From Quillaja saponaria (taxonomy: Eukaryota; Streptophyta; Magnoliopsida; Fabales; Quillajaceae), in contig CM055615.1 in NCBI GenBank assembly GCA_029379385.1, forward strand, positions 5,332,001-5,396,000: DNA of 64,000 nt, read 5' to 3'. Shown here piece by piece: positions 50,401 to 60,337 of this stretch. Under the pieces are notes generated by a model. That model was not told where the DNA came from. It was given only the letters and a program-made list of their open reading frames with translations, and searched no databases. Both the position numbers and the translations under genes were made by a program. Positions within the stretch are counted from its first letter, which is position 1. Every line of letters begins with the position of its first letter.

Positions 50401-50648
50401 TGAAACCGTGTTTTCAAAACACGGTTTCAGGGTCCGACCTGGCGTGCCAGGTCGAACCATCGCCCACATCAGGCACTCGCGCGTGGCGCGTGAGTGCAGG
50501 ATGAAACCAGCTTTTCAAAAGCCGGTTTCATCCAAAAATTTGTCCGCTGGTCGGCCCCGTGGGGGGCAAAAATAAGTCTGAAACCGGCTTTTCAAAAGCC
50601 GGTTTCAGACGTTGCAGGCTACCCTGCCCCACGTGGGGTAGCCTGCAA
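50401..50648. repeat. left cluster of GC-rich hairpins
   Basis: Successive hairpins: 50401-50429 (arms TGAAACCGTGTTTT), an inverted GACCTGGC/GCCAGGTC pair, GCACTCGCGCG/CGCGTGAGTGC, 50502-50530 (one mismatch), 50578-50608 (perfect, arms CTGAAACCGGCTTTT) and 50612-50648 (arms TTGCAGGCTACCC). More TGCAGG-type repeats follow to 50700. Confidence 0.9.
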
Positions 50649-51766
50649 CCTGCTTTGCAGGCTACCCTGCATGCTGCAGGGTAGCCTGCAGGGCTACCCT
50701 CCCCCCCCCAAATTGCGTCGCGCATGCAGTTAGCCTGTAATAGGAAAAGTCTTTCTGGTTTATGTTTTAATTTAGTTATACTTGTAAATTAAAATTTATA
50801 ATAAAGCATGTAATAATTAGAATTAGTTAATATAAGTGTGTTCCATTAATTTTTAAAATAATTTAATGTTTTTTATTCTTTCTAAATCATTTCAAATAAG
50901 TTTAAAATTTATATACTTTAAATTAAAAAAATTTAGTAAAACTTAATAATTTACAATATCATGAATTTTAACATTTTAAAATATCATAACCTATAGTAAA
51001 AAAATTTATCATACATTATAGAATTAAAAAATTAACAAAAATCTTAAATTGTAAAAATACAAAATTTATAAATTTATAAACTGTCATACACTATAAATTT
51101 AAAATTTTTCATATATTTTTAATTTCATATAATTATTATACACTTTAAAATTTCGTGGAACATTTTAAACTATAAATATATAAATTAACATATACTTTAT
51201 ATTTAAAAGATATCATGAATTTTAAAAATATTTATGATAAAATTAAAATGTATGATAAAATCTTAAATTCTAAAATTTTAAAATTATCATATATCTTAAA
51301 TTTATAAAATCTTTTAATATAAATTAAAAAATTAATATATATTTTAAATTTCAAAAATATCATATAATAAAACATTAAAATTAAAAATTATCATATATTT
51401 ACAATAAAAATTTAAAAACTCATTAAACTTTTACAAAGGTCATGAAAAAAAATATTTGAAGGTTTGTATGTTTTAATATAATTATTATGTAAAATAAAAT
51501 AAGCTAATTTATTAATTAATATGTTTATTAATTAATATGATTATTATCATATATTTTAAGAAAAAATTTAAGAACTCATAAATTTTTACGAAAATTCATC
51601 AATTTTTAGTAAGGTAATGAAATTTTTTTAGGATTTATATGTTTTAATTGAATTGTTACGTGAAGTAAAATAAATTAATTATAGTGTGAAGTGAAATAAA
51701 TTAATTATGGTATTTGTATATTGTAATTTAATTAATATATTAATGGGAGAGGGAGAGAATTTTTTT

Positions 51767-51784
51767 GGGGGGGGGGGGGGGGGG
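51767..51784 (+). repeat. 18-base G run
   Basis: An uninterrupted run of 18 G, followed by further G tracts to about 51819, at the junction of the AT-rich core and the right inverted repeat. The length may be affected by sequencing error. Confidence 0.85.
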
Positions 51785-52203
51785 TGTACGGGAATTATTG
51801 AGGGGGGAGGGGGGGGGGCTGGTTAGTAGCATTGCAGGCTACCCTGCAGTGCTGCAGGGTAGCCTGCAAAATTTGTTCCCCCGCGTTGGTGGCGCGGGGG
51901 ACAAATTTTTGGATGAAACCGGCTTTTGAAAAGCCGGTTTCATCCTGCACTCGCGCGCCACGCGCGAGTGCCTGATGTGGGCGATGGTCCGACCTGGCAC
52001 GCCAGGTCGGACGTGCCAGGTTGGACCCTAAAACCGTGTTTTGAAAACACGGTTTCATCATTTACCCCATTCTGACTATTATGGTAAAAAATTTACCATT
52101 TTGACCAAATTTTTGAGACTTAGACCCTTTTATCCAAAAGTCCTCGCTGGATACATAGTACTCTAGTCAATGCTATCTACATCAAAGCTGGTTATTGAGT
52201 AAC

Positions 52204-53703
52204 TCAAGCTCCCCCTATTAGGTAGTCTCGAGAATTGGACCGAGACGCAAGTAAATCGTCTTGATCCATTATGAGAAATTCCTTTACCCTATTTTGGTTC
52301 AAGGATCTGAATCTCACTCTTAGGTTAGCGCTTTTCCTTCCTTTTGGGTTTGACCTTTGAGGGATTAGAGGTGAGTAGTGGAGGTGGCAGAGGTTGCTCC
52401 AGTCCACATAGTTCCTCAAGAACTCCAAGAGGTTCTCCCAGGTTAGAGTTGTTTGTTGGTAAACCCAGTGAGTTGGAAGAGGTGGGGGGTGTGGAAGTGG
52501 GTTGACTTGAATTGGATTTGAGAGGAACGGGATTACAGGTGTGGTTTGAGTCATCTGAGGATTTGGATGATTCAATATCAGAGGATGGTGGTGAGTTGAG
52601 TTGGGGTTGGACATGACTCCTTTGGTCAGGGGTTTGCTTCTTCTTTGAATTTCCCTTTGCCTTAGCATGTTTTGTATCATTTTTCTGCTTCTTCGTGTCA
52701 TGGATAAGATCTATCGGTTCTCGTCTATAGGGAAGTTGGGTTTTTGTTTTGGATATTGTGTAAGTTATTGACAAAAGAACCAATATCACAAACAAGGGTG
52801 ATAACATCTCTGTTACTAGGCTAGGTAGACTGGGCACAATCCCTTGGACCAATCCCAAAAATTTGAATTGAGTTGTTCAAAGTCTTTGATTCATCGAACA
52901 GAACTGAACGGTCCTTTTGCCTAATTGGTGCAATGCATGTCTGATCCACCATCACTGGCATTTAAAATGGAGCCGTTGTAGCTTTCTTTACAATGAGATT
53001 TCGTATTTTTGATCCCTGTGTATCAGACAGAGCATTGGTAGAGTAGAGAGGTTTCCTTAAAGGTGATGGAGATAGGCTTTTTACAAGCTGGATCTTTTTA
53101 CAAGGAGCGGGCTAGACAGTAGGCTTTGTTCTTGAGTCAAAGCAATAGATGTCAGGCCATTCAAATTTGTTTTGTTTTGAAAGACTAAGTTGTCCTTCCT
53201 TTTGTAAGGTTTGTCATAATCACGTGCAGGACAGGTGGTATCCTTAGAGCATCCACCACGCGCCGATAAGCCTATATATAGACTGACCAAAGTCCATTTT
53301 CTGGTGAACGGTTGCCGTCTTGCTGGATTGCAGAACATGGCTTTTCGTGAAAGTTGTCCCTTCTAGCTCGGTATTTTACTACACTCCATTCATGCTTGTC
53401 AATATCCTTCATGCCACCATCCGTCTGCATATTCAAATTGGTAGATGGTTCGGGTGGAAGATTAAAACGTCCTTGGCCATTTCTTGCTTTTCCATGGTTT
53501 GTACAATTTTCTTTCCTATGCTCCACTGACCCAAAATCACAGCAAATTGTTTTTAGTCCCTCATCTTGAATGTCATGCTGAACGTTTCCAATTTTTATGG
53601 AAGTTGGTAGCAGCTCCGAGGTATCCATGATGACGCATATCCTTGCAAATTTTTCTCGCTTCCCAGACTCTGTTTCTTTGTCCACTCTAAGGAGATGGCC
53701 CAA
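52204..53703 (-). pseudogene. LINE ORF1 relic (nucleic-acid-binding protein)
   Basis: The 53703-53272 frame reads GHLLRVDKETESGKREKFAR then ICVIMDTSELLP, and CCDFGSVEHRKENC. This is the plant L1 ORF1 pattern 'LG.LL.VD..T....R..FAR.CV..D' followed by a CCHC-type knuckle. Downstream frames (53338-53081, 52858-52325, 52701-52204) form the Pro/Ser/Asn-rich, basic C-terminal part, ending KVKPKRKEKR. It is broken by frameshifts, and the N-terminal DUF4283 part is missing or unrecognisable. Confidence 0.72.
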
Positions 53704-54009
53704 GCTGTTTCCTCTTCACTGGTACCGATAAGATATTTCATGAATTCATTTTTCTTCTTGAGTCACACTCTATTGAGCCTATCTCTTCATCACCCGTCAT
53801 TCCTAAAATTGCAATAGATCCATAAGAGACTCTTCTTCTACTCCAGATAGAAGCTTCTCACTTATGTGCAATCCACCACCTTCAAATTTCATAGCACATA
53901 CCCAAACCTGCCCCATAACACAAGAAACTCCACCCAGCTCCATACTTAACCAACCCCATACCTTTAGAATCTCCACCCTTCTTACCAAATTCAGAAGATC
54001 TCAATCAAG

Positions 54010-54150
54010 TCCATGTTCGTAGATAACTCGGACATGCACTACTTCTCATCATCTTTAACATTATTGTCTTTCCGCCATGTCTCAGAATCAAGTTCAAGCA
54101 TACCAATCTTCGTCAACTTCTTCTGCATGTACTTTTTTTTCCACTTTCTT
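54010..54150. repeat. second copy of the 47763-47905 segment
   Basis: Shares ordered blocks with 47763-47905 and lies at the LINE 5' side. See that entry for the alternatives. Confidence 0.5.
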
Positions 54151-54234
54151 CATATATTTCTTACAAATGTTTTTCTCCTTCTCATCATGATTTTATTTCT
54201 TCCTATGATGAATCTACGTACTAGTTTTACTATG

Positions 54235-54330
54235 GTTGTTAAATGCTCTCCTTGGCGTGAGGCCATGGAAACTAAAATTAAATCCCTTGTATATGAGCCT
54301 AACATGTTTCCGGCATTCATTTGCAATTTT
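54235..54330 (+). pseudogene. possible copia reverse transcriptase N-terminal fragment
   Basis: The frame VVKCSPWREAMETKIKSL resembles the 'W..AM..E...L' start of copia reverse transcriptase. Only about 30 codons remain and there is no further support nearby. Confidence 0.35.
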
Positions 54331-54349
54331 AATACCTCGTTAATTTAGA

Positions 54350-55441
54350 CCTTGATGGGAAAATTTGTAGAAAGCAGCAAACCGCTGTTTTTTATTTTAT
54401 TTTATTTTTTAATTTGATTTTGTGAACTGTGACTCATTGAGTCATTGTCTGTTGCAATGATTGGTTTTTTTCTCTACATTCGTTGATTGACCTTGAAATT
54501 CTTGCAGTTGAAAATTTATTTAATCCATTTTCACCTTCTTCAGTTAATTATTATTATTTTTTTTTGTAAACTATATGAAATTCTTGTTCAGCTGACTTGG
54601 ATTGTTTGAGAAGAAAGTTTCTATGCTGGAGATTCTATTTTATATCATGATGAGGTCACTTGACATTTGTTTATTAGTAACTAAATAACGTTGACCCATG
54701 AATGATTTTTCTATCAAAGTACATGTTGCATATTTAGTGCTTTAGTGAACAAATATCTAAATTAATTATTTGTTGTAACGTGCAGTCACAAATATTTGAT
54801 TCCCGGAGACAAAAATAAATTACACAATAACTTAAGAACTAAAATTTGATTCATTATTGGTATGAGTCCCTTTACCATTCTGTATAAATGGGTTATTCTA
54901 TTTATATAGATATGATAAAATAAAGGGGCACATTTAATAAAAGTAAATAAGAAAATAATGTCTCATTATATCAACAATCACCTATGATTTTAATCAAGTT
55001 GACTGATATGTTAGAATCATATTTACTAATGCATATAAATTTATACATATTTAATAATGCATATAAATTTATACATAACAGTAAATTAAATAATAACTCA
55101 AAATTTAAATAATTAGGATTTTAACTTCATTTACTTAGAAAACGAGGAAAGGTTTCCACTAACAAATATCGATGCAATACAAAATGGCTTAAAAAAAATC
55201 TTACAAACACTCAAATTTCAAAAACACTCAATTCGCTCATACTCACAAGAAATATAAGAAACCCACCATGCCTAAGAGGCACAAGCAAATTGGTTGTTTC
55301 TATGAACTTAGTTGTAGAGAACATCTAAACATAACTCACATTTCCATGCTTTATCTTCGATAATGCATGATGTTCAGTGAACTTATTTTTTAAGTAAATT
55401 GAACACAAATTAACAACATCCCCATGCTTTAGCTTCAATAA
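54350..55441. other. AT-rich intergenic region downstream of the BAHD gene
   Basis: No gene seen. Close to the BAHD stop, about 28 bp around CATGCTTTATCTTCGATAAT (55346-55365) are imperfectly repeated as CATGCTTTAGCTTCAATAAT (55423-55442), overlapping the last codons. Confidence 0.45.
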
Positions 55442-56785
55442 TCACAGACGACTATGATTGGGAAAAGCACTAGGATTCAAAGATGCAAATGCAAGGAGCT
55501 CCTCATCGCGTTCAACTAAGGCCATCACATTTTCTTCGAGTGTTATCCAAGCTTCAATGGCGTCACCTTGCTTTGTACGTAACAAGAGAATTACATTTGG
55601 TAAATACAATGGACTAGTTACCCACACCGGGTTCCCCCACCCGAAATCCAGATTATATAACGGAAGCTGGCACAAGCTTGTAGAAGTCATGTTTGTCATG
55701 CTGCTCAATAATCCACCACTCTCCATAAGCAAACGGCAGATTAAATCAGAACCTTCATCACCTTTTAACTTATTAGCCATCTCATCATTAAATTCTGCTA
55801 GTTGTTTTCTTATGTTAGCCACCAGCTCATGTAATTCTGTCTCATTTCCTTTGAACAACATAGAGGACGGCCTTATAAGGTTACCAATGGCGTTTGCTGG
55901 TAACGGTGGGTTCATTCTCGCTCGCAAATTTGTCGCATGGTGCAACACAGTTGGAAATGGAGACCCTGATATTGATCTGTTAGCAGCCATAGCAGATTTA
56001 AAGAGAAGTGCTGTTAGTGCATCCACACTTGAAGGTGAGTGTTGTCCATGTTCCATTGCACTTGCTATTTTAGCCTTGAGAGCAGCAATTTTTGTGGCAT
56101 TGAACACAAATCTCTTTGTAATACAGTGGAAGTTTCCTGGATTCAACAAAGATTGTTCTTTCATACCTGCATTTTGGATCTCTCTAGGAGGTAGGAAAGA
56201 TGCTCCATAGTTTAATTCAGGAACCACGAGTTTCGCATCTCTTCGGGCCACCGAGGTCCAACCTTGGATAAACGTGAACAAAGAAGAAGCATCGTTAATC
56301 TTATGTGATGCACTAACAGCAATAGCAAATGACCCACAATTGAAGGCTGTAAGTTGTACAAGCAAAACATAATCTAAGGCCACTTTAGAGCTTTTAGGAT
56401 CTGTTGTGGGAGACAAAAGCAACACATTTTCAGGCTCAGGTTTGCTAAGAAAATCAATAAGCTGGCAATTTATTTGGGCTTCCACAAAATAAGCACCATG
56501 GTCATTACAGTCAATGGTTGAACTGTCTCTTACTTGGCCAGCAAATGGATAAAAATTCACTAATGTTTTGGATAGTGAATCTTGAAGGTGATGGGATTTT
56601 TCTAAGAATTGGGAGGCAATATTATGATTGTCTTTCTGGTTGGAGTTTGATTGATAGAAGAGAATCAAAGTACTGTGAAATGAAGGAGCAAGTTGATCCA
56701 AAATGGAAAGTTTGTAGGTTCTGAGGTGCAAAGGTGTTGGTATGCATGGCTTGATGATATTTCTTGAGATGATATTCACCTTCAT
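55442..56785 (-). CDS. BAHD acyltransferase, intact, intronless
   Basis: 447 residues, the usual length for this cytosolic family, which moves an acyl group from acyl-CoA to an alcohol or amine. Seen: the catalytic HxxxD as HKIND at 161-165 and the structural DFGWG at 380-384, both intact. N-terminal KPCIPTPLHLRTYKLSILDQ and the FYPFAG motif near 79 are typical of the clade holding vinorine synthase-like and other alkaloid, terpenoid or volatile-ester acetyltransferases. The next segment TNLRARMNPPLP (residues 285-296) fits too. A single exon is common there. The start at 56785 gives the family's normal N-terminus, with a TATA box about 70 bp upstream. The long plus-strand frame 55458-56210 is its antisense shadow. 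The exact acyl donor and acceptor cannot be told. Confidence 0.92.
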   Translation of the reverse strand: MKVNIISRNIIKPCIPTPLHLRTYKLSILDQLAPSFHSTLILFYQSNSNQKDNHNIASQFLEKSHHLQDSLSKTLVNFYPFAGQVRDSSTIDCNDHGAYFVEAQINCQLIDFLSKPEPENVLLLSPTTDPKSSKVALDYVLLVQLTAFNCGSFAIAVSASHKINDASSLFTFIQGWTSVARRDAKLVVPELNYGASFLPPREIQNAGMKEQSLLNPGNFHCITKRFVFNATKIAALKAKIASAMEHGQHSPSSVDALTALLFKSAMAANRSISGSPFPTVLHHATNLRARMNPPLPANAIGNLIRPSSMLFKGNETELHELVANIRKQLAEFNDEMANKLKGDEGSDLICRLLMESGGLLSSMTNMTSTSLCQLPLYNLDFGWGNPVWVTSPLYLPNVILLLRTKQGDAIEAWITLEENVMALVERDEELLAFASLNPSAFPNHSRL

Positions 56786-56854
56786 CTTTTTCTATTGTAT
56801 CAGATTCTCTCTGAAGAGGATGATATTGTGTTGTAGTGTACCATCTTGGCATTC

Positions 56855-56863
56855 ATTTATATA
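56855..56863 (-). promoter_or_regulatory. putative TATA box of the BAHD gene
   Basis: TATATAAAT on the minus strand, 70 bp upstream of the start codon at 56785. This allows a transcription start near 56830 and a short leader. Confidence 0.5.
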
Positions 56864-56869
56864 CACTAA

Positions 56870-58423
56870 TTAAATGTATTCTTGATTACTCATTTTCCCC
56901 TTTGACTTTCTCTCTATGTTTATATATTTGTTGTCTTTAAGTTAATTTGTAAGAACAAATAAATAATGTCAAAGCTTGTTCTTATCCTTTGAATAAGTCT
57001 TAGCTATCCTTCTACATTAAAATATTCACATCCTAAAATTTAGTTGACTTTCAAGATTTAGATAAAAAAAAATACATATATTTATAAATATATTTAACAT
57101 TACCTTACATTTATGGTGGAAAATCAAAGTTGAATTGACAAATTCTCTATAATCATGCGCAATTTAACGTTTTTAAAATGGTATTTGTATTTAATAGTCA
57201 AATTTACAAAGCCTTTGAAGAGGCAGCACTTGCACAGTTGCACATAACGGTTTCAATTTTCAAATGACTATAGGATAAGATCAATTCCGTGTACAATTTT
57301 TTATATTGAAATAATTCTGTATATTGATGTAGTTGAGGACTTGGGGTTTTGAATTCTTAACAACTTCTTTATTCATACACAATTCAAAATATTTCAAAAA
57401 TTGTCTTTGTATTGCGACACAATGTGAAAAATAATTACTGATGGAAAGTCCTCAACTAATCAAAAAATATTACAACTCAATGTCTCAATATTACATTTAT
57501 AACTCTCACAAAGAAGACATTAACCACTAGTAGATATAAATCAAAGACTTCTTAATTCCAATATCTTAATTTTAACTAATTGAACTCAGATCTTATTAAA
57601 CGAGCTTGAAACATTAATTTTCAAGAGATAATAATCTTTAAAACAATTCATCTCCTTTCTATTACTGTCAAAGAAGATGAATTGTTTTTTCTCTTAGAAT
57701 GAAAACGAGACCTTCAGATAGAATGAAAACCAGACCTTCAGTTATGTTTGAAGATTATTCTATAAACAAAAAAACAAAACTGAACTAACATAGGGGAGAA
57801 AGAGTCAGCTAGGCTTTTTTAAAGATTCAAGATAACGCCTAGGGGAATTCATTTTTTTTTTTCTTGATATATCTATTCATATATTTTGTTTGTTTTGTTT
57901 TATACTTCCTCTTTATTTAATTTGTGAAAAATAAATAGCAATAGATGTATTACATGCATACGCATACGCATTTTATAAAAAAATACATTTGTTATTTTAA
58001 GTTCTTTTTAGTTATATTTAAAAGGGAAAAGAGGAGTTAGTGTGAGTGAAAGTGGATAATTATTAAGAGATAAAAGATGAAGGAGTTGTAGTTGGTATGT
58101 GAGTGGATGGATAATGAGTAGTTATTATGAGAGAAAAAGTAATTTTTTAATTAATTTAATTTAGTTTAATTAATTTATATTATTCTAAAGTAGGGATCAT
58201 AAGATAAGTCATAAATACTCATATTACAATAATTTTGGTCTTCCAAATTTAAAGCTTTTATGTCAATTAACTGTAAATTCAACGCCAATCTCACTTCCAA
58301 GCTATACGCACATGCCATTTGGGTCTTACCGTCTTATATCCAAACTTCACGCACTTAAATGCAACGTTAACTTCAACATAAAGCTTTTTCTTTATTGGTT
58401 GAAAGTTAGTTATTATTATTATT
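56870..58423. other. BAHD upstream region and intergenic DNA
   Basis: AT-rich. It includes a 24-bp tandem duplication at 57695-57742 (TAGAATGAAAACGAGACC and a near-identical copy). The first several hundred bases are presumably the BAHD promoter. No gene seen. Confidence 0.5.
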
Positions 58424-58960
58424 ACTTTTTTTTTTTTTTTTGGTGAATAAGAATTTCATAACTAACAAGAATTCATACATATAATCCATGGAAAATAAAG
58501 TAACTTAAATCTAAAATAAAAACATTAATTAAAAATAAAATCAGGAACATAACATACATAACAAAATTAGAATCTAAATTTTACCAAAAATAAAAAATAA
58601 AAATTGGAATCTAAATTCCAACTTTATCTAATCTGTTTGCACAAACATTAGCCTCACGGCAGATATGGGTCAACTTGACCTCATGGAATGCTTTGATCAA
58701 GCATTTGCATATGTCAATGATCAGTGCACTGTACATATGCAATGAAGAATCATTCGATTCACTTATGAGTTGCACCACATTAACTCCCCAAAGCTCAACT
58801 AGAGTAATAGAGCCAAAACCAATCGTCTTAGAAATACCAAAAATCTAATTACCCTTGTTGTCCTTTATAACCCCACCAGCATCAATGGCATCACGATTAG
58901 CCAAAGCAGATCTATATATCCCCCATCGAAATGAAAAGAAATTCAAAGACTTTTCCTAAA
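58424..58960 (-). pseudogene. L1 LINE RNase H relic with poly-A tail
   Basis: An oligo-T run at about 58424-58441 marks the 3' end. From about 58950 leftward the frame reads ANRDAIDAGGVIKDNKGN, then TLVELWGVNVVQLISES, and CREANVCANRLDKVGI. This is the RNase H domain of a plant L1, related to 47949-48445 but a separate insertion. Stops are present and the RT is absent. Confidence 0.75.
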
Positions 58961-59163
58961 ACATGTTTCGCCGCAAGATTAAGGATAAAAGCCTCGTTAT
59001 GAAACACTTTTTTATTCATGGAGGACCAAATGTACCAACAACAATATATAAATATGTTGTTTTAAGAAATTTACATACCATCTATTCCAAGAGAGTTTAT
59101 TAGGGGGTAATAAAAACGTGCTTATTTCATTGACTTCTTGAGTTTGACTCTTCTGGAGGGAGG

Positions 59164-59460
59164 TTACTATAAGAAAATTTAGGTTTCAACAACAATAGAA
59201 ACGCTATCTATGATAGGCTGTCACAGATTACCATTATATGCGACACCATTTTGGTTATCTTTGATAGCAACTGTTGCAGATAATAAAACAAAAATAGTAG
59301 CTTTCTGTCGCTATTGATATTCTTAAGATGCTGATTATAGTATATATAATTTTGGTTCTATTTTGAGTAAAATTATCTGTCTATTGATTTTTTTAAAATG
59401 CGACAATAGTAATTATCGTTGATACTTTTTACATTTTATTTTAATTAATTATTCCGCGCC
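59164..59460. mobile_element. possible degenerate CACTA left terminus
   Basis: ACTATAAGAAAATTTAGG resembles the CACTA terminal repeat CACTACAAGAAAA. The following 250 bp repeat GCGACA and GTCGC motifs in both orientations, as subterminal repeats do. No right end was found; the solo LTR at 60338 may interrupt it. Confidence 0.45.
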
Positions 59461-59662
59461 ATTATTTACGAACTTATCTGTTTCCAATTGACTAGGTATT
59501 TGCGTCCACCTCTATTGTCATTGACAATTTTTTTTATTTTTTATTTATTAACTACGTCCACCACTTAACTTATTTACTGACGACTATTACTAATAAGTAG
59601 ACCAATTTTAAAACCTAGCCTACAATTTCCCTTTTTCTTTCCCTCTGAATTCTCTGAAAACC

Positions 59663-59787
59663 ATGTCCTCTGTCTCTTTACCTAAGCCATCCCTATGTCT
59701 CACTAAGGATATCACTGACAATGCTGTCCACCGGTTCATGCCGCCATCAAGCTATCCTTCGTTAGTTATGCCATTCGCCATCTACAG
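59663..59787 (+). other. possible orphan first exon
   Basis: ATG 59663 follows a pyrimidine-rich leader and opens a frame MSSVSLPKPSLCLTKDITD..., reaching a plausible donor (CTACAG|GTATGG, near 59787). I do not recognise the protein. Downstream DNA looks like an intron, and the LTR at 60338 then interrupts. It may be a real exon broken by that insertion, a CACTA-internal exon, or chance. Confidence 0.3.
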
Positions 59788-60337
59788 GTATGGTTATCTA
59801 GTTTTTTTCTTCTTCTTTTTTTGCTCTTTCTCTTTTCTTTTCTTTTCTTTTTATTTTAATTTTTTTTGAGAGTTCTTGGGTTGGCCTTTGATTCCCATAT
59901 TATGGGTTTGAAATCTTTGAATTAGGGACTATGATTTGTGAACTTAATTAGGTTTGATTATTAGATTTGTGGATTTTGGGAAAATGGATGAAAATATAGT
60001 TTTGCAAGTTCTTATGCCTTGCTTTGTTTGATTTTGGGGATGAAATCTTGAACATGTTGGAGAAACCTACAATTTGTTTGTAATTAGGAAAATCTCAAGT
60101 TCAAAGTTATATATCTTTGCGGGGAGGTTTTGAAAAAATCCAAAATAAGACAGTTTGAATCCATGAGCTAACATGCCTAAGTAATGTTAATAAACTTGTT
60201 GAATTTACTTGTAGGAAATTATGTTAGAAAGTATTAAATTTAATTGAATGAAAGGATACTTTAGGAGATTTGGGTGCTCTCGGGTTGTATTAGATTTTTG
60301 GCATGCAAAACCATGTAAAATGTTTTATGAATTCAAG
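59788..60337. other. unassigned DNA before the last LTR
   Basis: Pyrimidine-rich at first, then AT-rich with no domain. It could be intron sequence of the possible exon at 59663. Confidence 0.35.

Larger units (their letters stand above)
50314..52143. mobile_element. palindrome-rich foldback element, TSD TCGCT
   Basis: 1830 bp, flanked by TCGCT at 50309-50313 and 52144-52148. Ends are GGACTTTTGGACAAAAGGG and, reverse complemented, GGACTTTTGGATAAAAGGG. Terminal inverted repeats of about 350-400 bp are unusually GC-rich and built from nested perfect hairpins: 50401-50429, 50578-50608 and 50612-50648 on the left; 51832-51869 and 51912-51944 on the right, with recurring GAAACCGGCTTTT and TTGCAGGCTACCC arms. 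The core (about 50750-51760) is very AT-rich and ends in an 18-G run. No credible protein: open frames there are by-products of the palindromes. The superfamily is unassigned. Confidence 0.85.
47905..54000 (-). mobile_element. L1-type LINE, internally deleted, split by foldback element
   Basis: The minus-strand element runs from about 53.8-54.0 kb to an oligo-T (poly-A tail on its strand) at 47907-47926. In order: ORF1 relic, ORF2 endonuclease relic, RT N-terminal part, RNase H relic. The palindromic element at 50314-52143 inserted between ORF1 and ORF2. All frames are broken, so it is not mobile. The 5' edge is uncertain. Confidence 0.8.

Noticed and set aside
50494..52061. Cys/Pro/Gly-rich open frames in the foldback element
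   Set aside because: They read through perfect palindromes on both strands and arise from GC-rich repeats, not from a protein gene.
53320..53569. Plus-strand open frames
   Set aside because: Antisense shadows of the LINE ORF1 relic.
55458..56210. 250-codon plus-strand open frame
   Set aside because: It is exactly antisense to the BAHD gene and has no family resemblance.
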